DNA of 64,000 nt from Miscanthus floridulus (taxonomy: Eukaryota; Streptophyta; Magnoliopsida; Poales; Poaceae): contig NC_089584.1 of the NCBI RefSeq assembly GCF_019320115.1, positions 61,085,633-61,149,632 on the forward strand, in the 5' to 3' direction. Below the pieces are notes generated by a model. That model ran no database searches. It was not told the origin of the DNA and saw only the letters and a program-made list of their open reading frames with translations. Numbering within the stretch: position 1 is the stretch's first letter; the number at the start of each line of letters is the position of its first letter. This document shows positions 1 through 12,431 of this stretch, in pieces. The position numbers and the translations under genes are program-made.

Positions 1-900
1 AATAATTAAACCATGGCCATTTCGAGGTTGGGGAATTGATTTAGTTGGCCAGATTTTTTACCTTCAAGTAAAGGACATAAGTTTATATTGGTAGCAACAG
101 ATTACTTTACCAAGTGGGTTGAGGCAATTTCTTTGAAGATGGTAACCTCAAAGAATATGGTTGATTTTGTTAAGGAACATATTGTGTATCATTTTGGAAT
201 TCCTCAAACTATTATTACTGATTAGGGGACAATGTTCATATCAGAAGAGTTCAGAGATTTTGCTGCTAGTATGGGAATTAAGTTATTAAATTCTTCTCCT
301 TACTATGCTCAGGCTAATGGCCATGTAGAGGCGTCCAATCAAATTATGATTAAATTGCTTAAGAAGAAAATTAAGGAGCAACCGAGGAAGTGGTACTTAA
401 CACTCAATGAGGCATTGTGGGCATATAGGATGGCTTGCCATGGATCGATTAAATCATCACCTTATGAGTTAGTATATGGGCATAATGCAGTTCTTCCTTG
501 GGAAATCCAGACTGGATCAAGACATGTTACATTACAGAATGATTTGACAGCCGAAGTCTACAAGAATCTAATGATGGATGATTTAGAAGATTTAAGTTGT
601 CATTAGCTGTGTGCTCTTGAGAATATTAAAGTCCATAAGTTAAGGGTTGCAAGGCATTATAACAAAAAGGTCAAGAATAGGCACTTTGTTGAAGGAGAAT
701 TAGTCTAGAAAGTAAAATTGTCGATTGGGTCTAAGGACATCAAGTTTGGCAAATGATCACCTAATTGGGAAGGTCCTTATCAGATTAGTCATTGTGTGCC
801 TGACAATGCTTCCATTTTGGAAACTCTAGAAGGGAGAAGAAATATTATCCTAGCATTTAGATTAATGCTTGATAGCCGATTTGTTTAGTCATCAGCTCTA
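1..900 (+). pseudogene. Gypsy integrase C-terminal half, broken (Tat-like)
   Basis: Conceptual translation gives the integrase core of a Ty3/Gypsy polyprotein. The first catalytic Asp lies in ATDYFTKWVEA near base 100, the second in ITD at about 223, and the Glu in GHVEASNQ near 331, followed by the LNEALWAYR and SPYELVYGH motifs of plant elements. Downstream, RHYNKKVKNRHFVEGELV and PNWEGPYQI form the C-terminal chromodomain-like tail. In-frame stops occur at 226 (TAG) and 604 (TAG), with further TAG and TGA codons in the tail, so it is dead. The window starts inside the gene; reverse transcriptase would lie to the left. The antisense mobile-domain ORF and LTR that follow place it in a Tat-type element; the lineage name is inferred. 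Confidence 0.85.
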
Positions 901-1040
901 ATAGCCGGTACTAGAAATGTATCGCCTTTAGTTCACAATTAACCCAGAGGGGTGAAAGGTGATATAATATGTATCACCTATAGAGCAAAAACAAGCATAA
1001 AGACAATCCTCATAACATTATGGCAGTCTCAAAGACGAGT

Positions 1041-1905
1041 TCATAAAGAAGGCAGAACTAATTCATTGTCTTCATCTTCATCATAAGATAGCCAAGTCAA
1101 GTTGTTTACATCAAATCCTCTATAGAATTTCTTAAGGAGATGGCCTACATCAATAGCAATTGTTATGGCTGATGCAGCTTCACCATAATTCATGCACTGT
1201 CGAGTTCTTCCTTCTTTTCCTTTGTAATCTTCAGCAAAGTTGGAAGAAGGAAAGCTCATACTTCTGAGATCGGGTCTTACAATCTTGTGCATATACAGGT
1301 TTAGCCATAGTTGTATCAACCACCAAGGGGCACTAATGGTATGCACTGGTTCATTCTTCAGCAACTAGACAGCTACCTGGTGCATCAAATGATAAGCAGA
1401 TCCTAGCTAGTATTTTCCATGAGGGATTTCATTGCCAGCTGCTAGATGCTCTACCAAGTATTTATAATTGAAAGTTGGACCACAGGTTGATCCACAAAAG
1501 ATGAATCTTTCTAGCCACATGTTCAAGAAAGCTACATGTTCCCTTTCAGCAATAGTTGATCCGTCTCCAATGTGGTTTAGAATGTAGCTTGCCCATCCTA
1601 TGTAGTCTAATATTTTGGCTAATTTCTTGGATCCTGCACTTAAGAAGTCATAAGGTTGCATTGATCCTGTTATTCTAAGGCCGGTCAACATATAAACATC
1701 GGCTAAAGTGATGGTCATTGGGCCACGACCAAAAACAAAAGCATTTAAGGTGTTGGACTAGAAGTAAGATGTAGAAATTAGAAGTGAATCATTCCTCTCC
1801 AATCTAGATAGTGAGAGTGTTAAGCATTGATTTAAGTCATAAATCTCCCAATCTCTAGCCTTTTCCTCTGATACCCTATGAAACCAATCTCTCCATCCCT
1901 TAGGC
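1041..1905 (-). pseudogene. Antisense plant mobile domain (PMD) ORF, broken
   Basis: Read on the minus strand, this frame gives GWRDWFHRVSEEK, then TITLADVYMLTGLRITG, then EHVAFLNMWLERFIFCG and WWLIQLWLNLYMHKI. These are hallmarks of the plant mobile domain (aminotransferase-like PMD) found in host MAIN/MAIL proteins and captured by Gypsy and Mutator elements. The frame is continuous apart from three TAG stops (near 1750, 1404 and 1365). It lies antisense between the integrase and 3' LTR of the same Gypsy element, where extra ORFs are known in Tat-lineage elements. Minus-strand coding may extend to about 2328, but that part is not recognisable. Confidence 0.7.
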
Positions 1906-2480
1906 ATTTTGGGTCAATTTCTAAAGGGAGTTTTGGTGTTCTAGGAGGACAAATCTACTACAGATTGTTTGAAGGGGATTCGGTTGGTTTCTTGACTAAT
2001 AAAGTCAAATGGATCAGGGTCACCCATAGGCCCAAGATAATAGACATTGGGAACAACAGCTGATGGAATTAAAATTTTGTTCCTTATTTCCCAGAAACTA
2101 GATAGAATAAATTTGAGAAAAAAGGGAATACAGGGTAATAGCTAATACTTGGAAGACGGGAACATGAAAGCATAACTCAAGGACGTGGTCACTGGTCACC
2201 ATTGTAGCTAAAATGGATCTAAATCTGAGGAAGGTTACTTGAATAACAGCTTGATAGCGTAGAGGATTCGCTAGGGTTAAGGCCTTGGGGACGGCGGCTT
2301 TGGTTGTTGAGGCTTTCTCGAGAAACAAGGGGAAAGCGAATAGGCCAAGTGAGTTGGAAATGATACTGTTGGGGTATTATATGAAATTCGGACTGAGAAA
2401 TCAGGAGTCGCGCATATATTTTGGAATAAATAGTTCTGACACGGTGATTGAGATATTTTGGAATATAATCATTTTTATCC
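1906..2480. other. Gypsy internal region before the 3' LTR
   Basis: No confident gene. A minus-strand ORF at 2098-2328 (76 residues) could be the N-terminal part of the antisense PMD reading, but I see no motif in it. The remainder is AT-rich and leads into the polypurine tract. Confidence 0.4.
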
Positions 2481-2497
2481 CAAAATTAGGGGGCATG
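2481..2497 (+). promoter_or_regulatory. Polypurine tract before 3' LTR
   Basis: CAAAATTAGGGGGCA directly precedes TGTTTACACC, the LTR start. The purine run is the expected primer site for plus-strand DNA synthesis. The exact LTR start (2496 or 2498) is ambiguous because TG occurs twice. Confidence 0.65.
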
Positions 2498-4124
2498 TGT
2501 TTACACCAAAATTTCTAAAGAAGAAAGCGGGAACTCAAAGCTTCTAAGATTATATCATCAAGGAATCGATCAGATGTGAATTGATATCGCCTGGTTTTGA
2601 TGTAGTGTCAGAATCGGCTATTTTATAGATGATGTCAACAAACAACGTCGATGGACTACGTACAGATGGCATCGGAGGAAAATATGTCGGACTCTACATA
2701 AAGGAAAAGATTAGGGTCCAAGTTATTTTTTAAGTTAGGAATGTTTTCTTTTGTTCTAAAAATTGTAATGAGTCGTATTTGAGTAGGATTCATGTTTAGG
2801 TTACAGGTACAAATATTGGACCCCAGTTATTGTACAAAAAACACAGACAACCAATCAATCAATACAATTACTTTTCCAGCTTCATGCCAACCCTTAGGAG
2901 TAGGAGTACTATAGATCTCAACGAGTTCTTTAACAAGCAGGGCTACATCGATCGATCGACCTCATGCTTGTCTATGAGTACCGTCATGACTTGTATCATA
3001 CCTGTAAAGCTATATCAGTCGATTAATCTTTTATGAGTATAATATAAGTTAGTTATCAATCTGTATCATTATTTGTAAGGCTGTATCAGCTGATTGATCT
3101 CTTACGAATCATAATATAGATCAAATTTATCGATCTTGTGTTAAATAACTTGTTGTTTAACACAATATCACCAGTTATCGAATCTGCTAAGATTAGTAAA
3201 ATTTTCCTTGTTGTTTTTGGTTGATTCACCAGTTATCGATCTTGTTATAATTAATGTTCCATTAATTATAACAAATCACCTGATTGAGATAGAGATAGAT
3301 CGACATCATATCATCATAATTGGATAAACTCACAAGATAATGAGATCTAATCTAATGACACTACCATAGCTGCATCAATCCGGTCGAACCTCATTGGTAA
3401 AACTTTGGATTAGAGATCATTGATTAGTGGTTTTGTTCATGATTGAGATGTGTACTATGTTTGTTTGTTATGTATGCATCGACTAATTTAGCCGATTCAC
3501 CTATGCTTTCACACATATAGCATGTTTTTCATGAACCTATCGATATATAGATAGTTTTATAGATTCCTTGGTTTTAGTTTGTTATCATTATCATAGTTGT
3601 ATCAATCCGGATGAACCTCACTGTTGATGGTAACAGATTAGATCTAGAGCGTTTGTAGATTCATTTGTACTAGACAATTGATTTGTTCGCATGTTATATC
3701 TTTTGTCGTTAAACTTATCGGCTCAATGCTTTACACTAGTTATGTCCATCTAGCTGATGATGTTTCTTTATATTACTTATATCTGGGTGTATTGTACTTG
3801 TTATCATAAACCAATCATGACCCACAATCATCATAGTCCTTAATAATCGATTTCTTCTTGTATCGGCTATTTAGTTGATTCCCCTATTTGGCTGCTCTCG
3901 AAGCAGCATACTTAGAACTGTCTAGGCAAAACTAGCATGTTCCACTCTAAATTACTAATAAATTTTCTTTTCTTGTCAATTGCTGGTCAAATTAACTAGC
4001 ATGCCTTCAGGATTTTCAGGATCGACTGGTCCTATGTTGAAGCCAAGCAGATCTCCAATCCCATTTCGTTTAGATTGTCCGACTTGCTGTGTGTTGATTG
4101 CATCACCACATTTTTGCACCAACA
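2498..4124 (+). repeat. 3' LTR of Tat-like Gypsy element
   Basis: It begins TGTTTACACC after a polypurine tract and is judged to end at TTTTTGCACCAACA (4111-4124), giving TG...CA ends and about 1.6 kb. The interior is AT-rich with diverged internal duplications: a CTGTATCA...TGATT segment repeats between about 2985 and 3110, and a segment containing TATCAATCCGG or GCATCAATCCGG with GAACCTCA occurs near 3370 and again near 3600. The partner 5' LTR is outside the window, so the right boundary is by pattern only. Confidence 0.6.
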
Positions 4125-5186
4125 CCATCGCTACGGGAAAACGAAGAGAAACTAAGAATCAAAGCAAAAGGATATTGAATGAGAGCCTAGAGATGGAGAA
4201 ACATGGAGGGAGTAGCAACCAAAGGGTCGGAAGTTCTGACTATCGCTGGGACTTTTGGTGGTTGGGAGTTCCAGCCTAGAAGCTAGGACTTCCAGCACAC
4301 TTTGGTGGCCAATCCATACATGGGGCTCCAAATCTACGCAACCATTCACACAAGGAAGGTAGAGGATGAGAGAGGGAGGAAGAAAAGAGGTGAAAACAAA
4401 GGTATATTGGAATTAGGGTTAGGGAGAACCACAGAAATTGTACCTTGAGAAAGAAGAGAATGAAGAAATGTTAAAAACCACAATGAGCACAACATGCTTG
4501 AATCCAATTCATGGGAAGATCGATGAAAACCACACACCACACCTTAACGACCACATGACGATAAGGAGAGGAAGGGTGACACTGAGAGAATGGAAGAGGA
4601 GGGCCGGGGAGGTGGTGGTACTCAGGAGTGGCGGGACAACCGGTGAGACCACCAACTGCCAGAGGTGCTAGGACAACGGCAGCACTAGTAGAGGGTGCGA
4701 GGGTGGTGCTGATAGAGGGCATGAGGGTGGTGGCATGGGGTGGGCAGGGCAGTGGGGAATGTGGAGTTACCTAGCAGTAACTAGGCTAGGCTGAGTAAAA
4801 AAAGTGAACCCCTAGGTCCAATAGCATGGTCAAATAGTGATCAAAGGGGCATCGACTTAGATCTACATTGGGAGTTCTGGCTTAATCCGAGACTTCCGAC
4901 AGTCAGGAGTTCTGACCCTGGGGCCAAGACTTCTGGCAATCGGAACTTCCAACAGACGCCGGGACTTTCGACACAGGAAACTTTAGAAACTTCCTAGCTC
5001 AAGCTCAACATACCATATGGGGCAAAAATATGATGGACATATCATTTTCATATGGGAGTAGGTTTCAAACATTCAACACAAAGCAATAGTCACATATGAA
5101 AATTATAAATTAGATTTTGAAAGTGTCACATAATATTTTCTCAATCCTTTTCTCCTAGCTAGTTCAAACAAAGTATGTCCAAGACA
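4125..5186 (-). mobile_element. Copia-2 post-pol internal region with motif clusters
   Basis: This lies downstream (minus sense) of the Copia-2 RNase H and is cut on the left by the Gypsy LTR. It has two clusters of variants of a GGACTTCCGAC / AGTTCTGAC motif (4225-4300 and 4865-4980), the same motif type that fills the Copia-2 LTR. Between them, 4470-4770 is GC-rich and on the minus strand reads like a CT-rich leader. The order (pol, motif cluster, GC-rich leader) matches Copia-1 at 32744-34206, so I take it as internal sequence and not as the missing LTR. No intact ORF is supported. Confidence 0.55.
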
Positions 5187-6101
5187 TCAAGCCATATTAT
5201 GAGAATCAATGATATTTAGCTTAGTCCTCAAAGCACAAAATCTTGACTCATCTAGGGGCTTTGTGAAGATATCGGCTAGTTGCTTTTTGGTTCTCACATG
5301 ATGAATTGCGATATCTTCTTTGGCTTTGAGGTCTCTCAAAAAGTGATGTTGAATGTCTATGTGCTTTGTTCGAGAGTGATTTATGGGGTTGTTTGCCAAC
5401 TTAATGGCACTCTCATTGTCACACAAAAGGGGAATCTTGGTTAGCTCACAACCAAAGTCTTTGAGAGTTTACTTCATCCAAAGTAGTTGGGCACAGCATG
5501 CATTGGCCACCACATACTTGGCTTCGGCAGTTGATAAAGCAATAGAGTTTTGCTTCTTAGAGCTCCAAGACACCAAAGACCTACCAATTAATTAACAAGT
5601 CCCGATGGTACTCTTTTAGTTTACTTTACAACTGGCATAATCTAAATCAGAATAGCCAAGTAACTTGAAAGTGGAGCCTTTAAAATACCACAAGCCAAGA
5701 TTAGGAGGGTGTACTAAATATAAAAAAAATCTCTTAATGGCTATCAAATGACATTCTTTCAAATTAGCTTGAAATCTTGCACACATGCACATACTAAGCA
5801 TAATATCGGGCCTAGATGCACAAAGGTAAAGGAGGGATCTAATCATGGAGCAATATACCTTTTGATTGACGTCCTTTCCTCATCGATTAAGGTCAAGATG
5901 TCCATTGGTTGGGATAGGTGTCTTGATGGGCTTGGCTTTGTCCATGTCAAACTTCTTCAATATGTCATTGGTGTACTTGGTTTGACTTATGAACGTGCCA
6001 TCCTTGAGTTGTTTGATTTGGAATCCAAGAAAAAACTTCAACTTTCCCATCATGGACATCTTGAAACTATTTGTCATAATCCTACTAAATTCCTCACAAA
6101 A
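5187..6101 (-). pseudogene. Copia-2 reverse transcriptase C-terminus and RNase H
   Basis: The minus strand reads NSFKMSMMGKLKFFLGFQIK, then SLLYLCASRPDI, SDLDYASCKV, CDNESAIKLANNP, HSRTKHIDIQHHFLRD and ADIFTKPLD. This is the C-terminal RT and RNase H of a Ty1/Copia Pol, closely parallel to Copia-1 Pol. One frame runs throughout, broken by in-frame stops near 5878, 5614, 5593 and 5470 but by no frameshift. Its upstream part continues at 10804 on the far side of the solo LTR: removing that insertion and one target-duplication copy rejoins the frame. Confidence 0.9.
6097..6101. repeat. Target site duplication, left copy (CAAAA)
   Basis: CAAAA directly precedes the TGTAACACC LTR start and is repeated at 10799-10803 after the ...CTGCTACA end. 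Confidence 0.9.
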
Positions 6102-9100
6102 TGTAACACCCTAGTGTTAAGCATGGCATTTGGCACTTGCATTTCATGAGCACAAGCATCATCCAAGCATTCATGAACATGAGCATATGAAATTTCATCT
6201 CATTCTTATACATTATCGCATGAAATGTTGATTATATATATATGCTTATGCTTGTAATCATGTATGACCAATGTATGAAATGGTTGTAAGGTCACAACAA
6301 TACCTTAGATACATCTAGGATGGTAAATGGAATAACTTTTGTATTCATGACATGAACCAATTTTGCTTCTAAGTGTTGGGTTACCTTGGAAAGCCATTTT
6401 TATGATGCTAGTTTGACCAAAGTGGAATAGTAGCTTAGAATGTTTGCATGGCTATGTGACCTAAATAAAGTTGTAGTTCACATCAAGGGTAACAAACTTT
6501 ATTTAAGGGCCACAAGCTAATTCAGTGCCTAACTTAGTCAAATAGAGCTCACAAGTTTTAACTTAATGTTGTTTGTAACTTAGAAAATTTTTCTAAGTGT
6601 GGAACTGGTTTTCAGTTTCAAAGTAGCCTACTTTGGAGAATTGTAATTTGAAAACTAGCTCGAATTAGACCATGTTCCTTAAAGCAAAGTTGTAGTACTC
6701 ACATAGCTCTACAAATTCTATTAACAGAGTTTGCACTGATTCACCACAGATTAGGATTTACAGGTGCATGAAGTCACGCTGTTAGTCGGCCTCATGGCCG
6801 AATTTGAATGGAGCGCCGTGCGCCGTCGTGGCTGACCAGCGCCAGGCCGTGTCTGGCACGTGGAGGCCGTCCGCTGGTGATGGACCCACTGGTCAGGCTA
6901 GAGTGGGCAGAAAAGGATGTCGCGTCATGCTCGCTCACTCTCTCGCTCTCACTCTCTCTGCCACACCTTGCTCTCACTCTTGCCGTGCCCAAGCAAAGCC
7001 GAGCACCGTGCCATCGCTGCCAACCTCCGCTGTGCTCACGCACCACCGTCGCGGTGCCATTGCTCGATTCCTCGCACCCACAGCTCCATTGTACCTTGCT
7101 CCACCTCACCAACTCACCATTGCCACCTTTTGAGCCTAGGTGTAGCCTTAGGTCATGTCACCGTTGCCACGGCCTCACCGGAGCACCGCCGAGCTCGCAT
7201 TAGCCATGGTTGTGCTCCACCATGCCATCTCGCTTGCTCGCTTCTCTCGTTAGGGTTAGCCTAGGGTCACATCTAACTCACCCTACTAGCTATTGAGCCA
7301 ATGTCACCATATCGACGCTGGAATGTGGCCGCTCACCGCCATGCTCTTACCGCCGCCATGACATGCACATGGCCAAACCTCACCATCGCTCCACCGTTGC
7401 CCTAACCTAACCCTACTTCTTCACTCGGTAGCCTTGAAGCTGCAGCAGTGCTCGCCCAGGCGTGTCGTCACTAGAGATGATGAGCCCACCGTAGCACAGT
7501 GCCACCGTCCTCCATTAGTGCCGCTGTCGTAGACAACAGTCATTAGAGGTTCAACCATCTAGCTCGTTGGATGTGGAATGAGATGGGGAACACGTTAGTG
7601 CTGACCGCGCTGCTTGAGACCTCACTGTCGACGAGTTCGCCGCCAATCAAGCCGGTGCTCTACCCTCTCACTAGCGTGTGGGACCAGGGTTGACTGTGGG
7701 CCCTGCATGTCAGCGCCTAAGGTGTATAGACCGGGTGCACCTAGCAGTTAGGGTTTATTTGGTTTTTGAATTAATTTCACATATTTGAATACAAACTTCA
7801 AAAACTCATATCTGGAGCTAGGAGTATCCAAATGGGGTGAACCAAATTTTGTTAGATTCATCTTGAAGTGTACTATTTGATAAAAATATGAAATCATCTG
7901 CTTAGGGTATTTTTTGGAAGAATTAAATTGCGCAAAATAAGTGCTTTTAAATTAGTTTATATCTTGTAAAATGCATATATTGAGCTAGGAAGGTGATAAA
8001 ATTGTGATTCCAATTTTGATGATCTTGTGTTAACATGCTCTAGCTAGAAAAAAATATTAAACCTACAGTAAACATACTTGAAATATGGTCTTCGTATTTA
8101 ATCTTAATTAATTGCTAATTTCTAGTGAAATTAAATAGGGTAAAGATACATAACATATGGTCATGCAAATTTTTACACATTATTCTTGTGCTAAGAGGAA
8201 AGTAAGAAAAATATTAAATCTATTGCTTGACACTTTTCATTAGGCTAAACAATTTTACTAAAATAAACCTATATAACTTGTCATTGTAGTAGAGGTAGAT
8301 ATAGTTATCCAAATTGCATGAAATTTGTATAGTAGACTATTAGGGTCATATGTAGGCTACTATAATTTTCTCAGAATTTATTGAGTAATAGAAATATTTA
8401 TCCTTTAAATCCCCTTATTATCTAAGAAAATTAATAAATGAATATAAATAAATTAATTATGTTTAACCATGATGTTTTCTGTGGTGCTTGTGATGCATAT
8501 GATCTGTTGATATTATTATTTAGTCTTAGAAGTAATTTGTTGTATGCAACTAGTTAATTATTGCTTTATAATTCAACTAGATGGTTGCATGTACAGTTTC
8601 TATTGTGGTGATAATTTCATGATGACAATGGTCCTTTCCGTAAAACTTGTTAATAACAAAGTTGTAGATAACTTACTTATCTACCTGGTATTAAATTTAT
8701 AGCATCATAGGTCTTATGGTTTGAGAATTATGGCTGTTAGAAGTCTACTGTAAGAAATGCTTGCTTTCTAGATAGATCTGAAAGATTGAATTGTTGGACC
8801 TAAATAACTGCTGAATCACTTTAAGATGATTAAAAGAAAGTGGTAGGCAATTTCATAATCTTTCCAGAAAGTCAACAACCATATTAATTAGAAGTATAAC
8901 TCCTATTATAGTCAAAACAAGTGTCTGCTGCCTTGCAGTCCAGATAATGATCTACATAAGTATTTGTTTAGTTACTAGAGAAGAGATATGCACCTACTCA
9001 GTAAAAGAAAATTAACTTGTTATCACCTTAAGGAAATGCTATTGAGAACACTTAGGAGGATGCATTTCATCACACTATATCCTATGCTATTTGTCATTAT

Positions 9101-10798
9101 ATTAGCATCCATGATATCTTATTCCATGCTCATGCATATAGGATCGTCCAAAGGGATAACTCTGTTTGAGTTCAAAGAAGAGCCGGAGGAACAATAGGAG
9201 GCACCTCTGGCCGTAGCTCTAGAAGGAGAGGAGCAAACTCTTAAAGACTTACTTGAGTGCCTAGACCACATGCCAACTTCTTTTATCAAAGGCAAGCCCC
9301 AAAGCATTTTAAGCCTCCCATGTTTTATAAAATATCACTTGAGTCCTTTATGTTTGATGCATTAGGTTATAAGAGTTGATTGGAAACACTTAATGCATAG
9401 AACTACCTTGTCCATATATGTATATACCTTTAACCCTGTGTAGGTCCAAGATCGAATATATGCTTATCCATGCTTAGACCGGTAGAAGTCGGGTGATTTC
9501 CTATCACCTGAGATATAGGTGGATACCAAAGCACGGTTAGCTATATTTGCTATCGTGGAATAAAACCATGGGGTAATATAACTAGAGGCTAGGTGGAGTC
9601 TATGTGTAGGTTGACTCATGTGATTTCGTCTATGCCAGTTAAGGACCATACCATTGTTGGCACTTCTATCAAGATTGAACGCAAGCCTCTCACTTAGCTG
9701 GCCGAATAACTCATTTTGACCATGAAGCTAAGTAGCTCAACTCAGGCTGAGCCCCAGTCTATAAAAGTGTTCACTCTAGATGGTAGTTAGGATGTGTGGG
9801 GAGCCAAACATGAGCCCAAGGGCTGGCCAGGCCTAAATATCCTGGTAGCTGGTTGTCCCTGATAGTGCGGTGTTGGTCGAACCCATGAAATGTGGACCTG
9901 AGTTGTACCAAAGGTGACCTAAGGTGACCGTTGATCGGGTCTTCCTAGGTTTGTGTTAGGAATAATTTCCCAGCTGGTTGAAATCAATTCGAATCATCAT
10001 CTCTCCTGGACAGTGAGACACTTGGCTAGCTCCAACATCATAGTAAGTGTATTATGGAATGATGGTTATGAAGAATATGGAATTACTACACCGACTATGG
10101 TTACTACTGTATGTTACTAAATGATATACCACATGTTTGGCACATGTTAGTTGCTAATCTAGAGATGAATAGCTATAATTAACTTGATGACTGAATTATA
10201 AATGTATAACTGAATTAGTAGCTTTTCATGCAAAATGTTGTCAAGCTAGCTCCACTTATAAAGCCTTGCATGATCCTTGGAGTCACTTTCTTTTTGGTTT
10301 ATGATGGGTAAGTCTAGCTGAGTACCTTCTCGTACTCAGGGTTTATTTCTCACTTGTTGCAGATGGATAGTCTATCATGGCTACTATAAGAACTGCTTCT
10401 ATCCCGCTGTGGATGAGGAGTAGGGCCCTAGGCAAGGCGTCTCTCATTAATTCCCTCTATCATGCTTTTGTGGTTGTGATCATGGACTAGCACTATATTG
10501 GAACAATGATGTGAGGTGTTGGTTTTCAAACTTAATTGCTTTCGTGACTATTTTTTTGAACAAGGTTTGTAATAACTCTTAATCGTACTCTGATTGTATG
10601 ATGTTGTTTTTTTAACTGATGTAACATGTGGCATGTCTGTTTAATCATGTATGATCTTGGTTGTATGTTGATAGTTAATCGAGACCCTTCATGGTACTCG
10701 ATGGACTACCAGGTTTATATGGGCTCAAATATGATAGTGTGACCGCTTGCGAGCTGCCATTGTACTTGTGCTCTTATAAATTGGATGGTTCTGCTACA
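6102..10798 (+). repeat. 4.7-kb solo LTR (Tekay/Del-like Gypsy) nested in Copia-2
   Basis: It starts TGTAACACCC and ends GGTTCTGCTACA, with TG...CA termini and flanking CAAAA duplications. Neither the first nor the last segment recurs inside, and I find no gag or pol, so it behaves as one long LTR left by recombination, not as a complete element. A GC-rich block lies at 6780-7740 and AT-rich DNA elsewhere. LTRs of 3-5 kb starting TGTAACACC are typical of Tekay/Del Gypsy families, which is why I suggest that lineage. Short ORFs inside (for example 6792-7264, overlapping in several frames) have no family signature. Orientation is inferred from the TGTAACACC end. Confidence 0.75.
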
Positions 10799-10803
10799 CA
10801 AAA
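10799..10803. repeat. Target site duplication, right copy (CAAAA)
   Basis: Matches 6097-6101. Together they show that a standard LTR-retrotransposon integration split the Copia-2 reverse transcriptase. Confidence 0.9.
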
Positions 10804-11476
10804 AGCCACATTAGTACTACCAAATATTATGTCATCAATATATATTTGGCAAACAAAGATATCATTATTGACTTTATGAGTAAATAAAGTAGCATCGGCC
10901 TTTCCTATCTCAAACCCTTGTTTGAGTAGGAAATCCTTCAAGCAATCATACCAAGCTCTAGGGGCTTGTTTGAGCCATAGAGCACCTTATTGAGATTGTA
11001 GACGTGGTTAGGATACTTGGGGTCTTCAAAGCCCGGTGGTTGCTCTACATACACCAACTCGAATAGGAGCCATTGAGAAATATACTCTTCATGTCCATTT
11101 GATATAGCTAGAAATCATGATGAGCAGCATAGGCAAGTAGAATTTGAATTGATTCTAGCCTAGCCACCGGTGCATAGGTTTCCCCAAAATCCAAGTCTTC
11201 AATTTGAGTGAATCTTTGAGCCACCAACCTTGCCTTGTTCCTTTTCACCATGCCATTCTCATCTTGCTTGTTGTGGAAGACCCACTTGGTTCCAATCACA
11301 TCTTGCTTGGGCCTTTCCACTAAGGACCAAACTTCATTCTGAGTGAAGTTGTTCAACTCCTCTTGCATGGCTATCATCCAATCCTGATCATCAAGTGCCT
11401 CTTCCACCCTACGAGGTTCCAAAGGAGAAACAAACGAGTAATGTTCACAAAAACTTGCTAAACGAGAATGTGTCAT
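10804..11476 (-). pseudogene. Copia-2 reverse transcriptase, N-terminal part
   Basis: The minus strand reads WMIAMQEELNNFTQNEVWSL, IGTKWVFHNKQDENG, ARLVAQRFTQIEDLDFGETY and APVARLES, then after frameshifts [16 protein letters not shown] and QIYIDDIIFGSTN, which holds the catalytic Asp pair. The Pol frame is open from 11476 to 11108; single-base frameshifts and stops appear between there and the solo LTR. The rest of the RT is at 5187-6101. Confidence 0.88.
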
Positions 11477-12431
11477 TACCCCTCATTGGATGCTCCCCAA
11501 TATGTTATCAATGGGATGATCCTAGTGAATGGATTGATGCACTCTAGGATGTGGCACTTGAGTTGATCTTTAGATGGGGCCATCATCTTCATCATCATGG
11601 TCATGATCGATTGGAGGGTTGTCTTCACTTCTTTCTTCATTGTTGAGCTGAGGTTGAGCTTGCTTATTGTTGACACCATCTTCATGAGAATGACCTTGTG
11701 TTTCATTTGATCTCCCATCTTGATCATTTCTTATTGAGAAAGCTTCACCATGTTCATTGGATGAAACATGATGAGTGGTTGGATCAAGATCAACATGCAC
11801 AATATTGTCGTCATCTTCATCTTCAATGGGCTTTACTTCACCAATTGCAAGGTTCTTGATGGCTTTATATGGAGCTTCTTCATTACCTACAATCTCAACA
11901 ATGACTTGCTCCTTTTGAGAGCTGTCAGTTTCATCAAAAGTCACGTCTACCATGATTTCAATCAAACTGGTGGTTTTATTAAAAACATGATATCCATGTT
12001 CATTAGTACCATAACCAAGCATGAAACCTTCATCAACCTTTGGTGCAAATTTTGAGCTTTTGGATTTCTTGTTAAGTATGAAACAATTGGAATCAAAAAC
12101 TCTAAAGTAGTGCACCTTAGGTTTTTTACCGGTTAGAAGTTCGTAGGTAGCCTTGTCCCTTTTCTTGTGAAGATATAAGTGGTTGATAGCAGGACATGCC
12201 ATGCTAACCGCTTCCGCCCAATAGTTGGTTGGAGTCTTGTATTCATCCAACATTGCTCTTGTGGCTCCAATGAGCATTCGATTCTTCCTCTCCACAACAC
12301 CATTTTATTGTGGAGTGCATGGAACCAAGAACTCATGCTTGATTCCTTCTTCATCAAGGAACTCTTCAATGTTGGTGTTCTTGAACTCCATCCCATTGTC
12401 ACTTCTAACTCTTTTAATCTTGACATCAAAC
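11477..12431 (-). pseudogene. Copia-2 integrase C-terminal half
   Basis: The minus strand reads RSDNGMEF, then [22 protein letters not shown] with the catalytic Glu, WAEAVSMACPAINHLYL, TYELLTGKKPKVHYFRVF, and an acidic variable linker leading into RT. An in-frame TAA lies immediately before NGVVERKN, and a frameshift near 12445 separates it from the upstream half. It shares its frame with the RT segment ending at 11108. Confidence 0.88.

Noticed and set aside
4125..5186. Left (3') LTR of Copia-2
   Set aside because: It lacks the LTR ends and TATA region seen at 16004-17705 and follows pol directly in the order seen inside Copia-1. More likely post-pol internal sequence cut by the Gypsy LTR.
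6792..7264. Overlapping ORFs of 106-131 codons in three frames
   Set aside because: GC-rich LTR sequence gives open frames on both strands; none has a recognisable motif.
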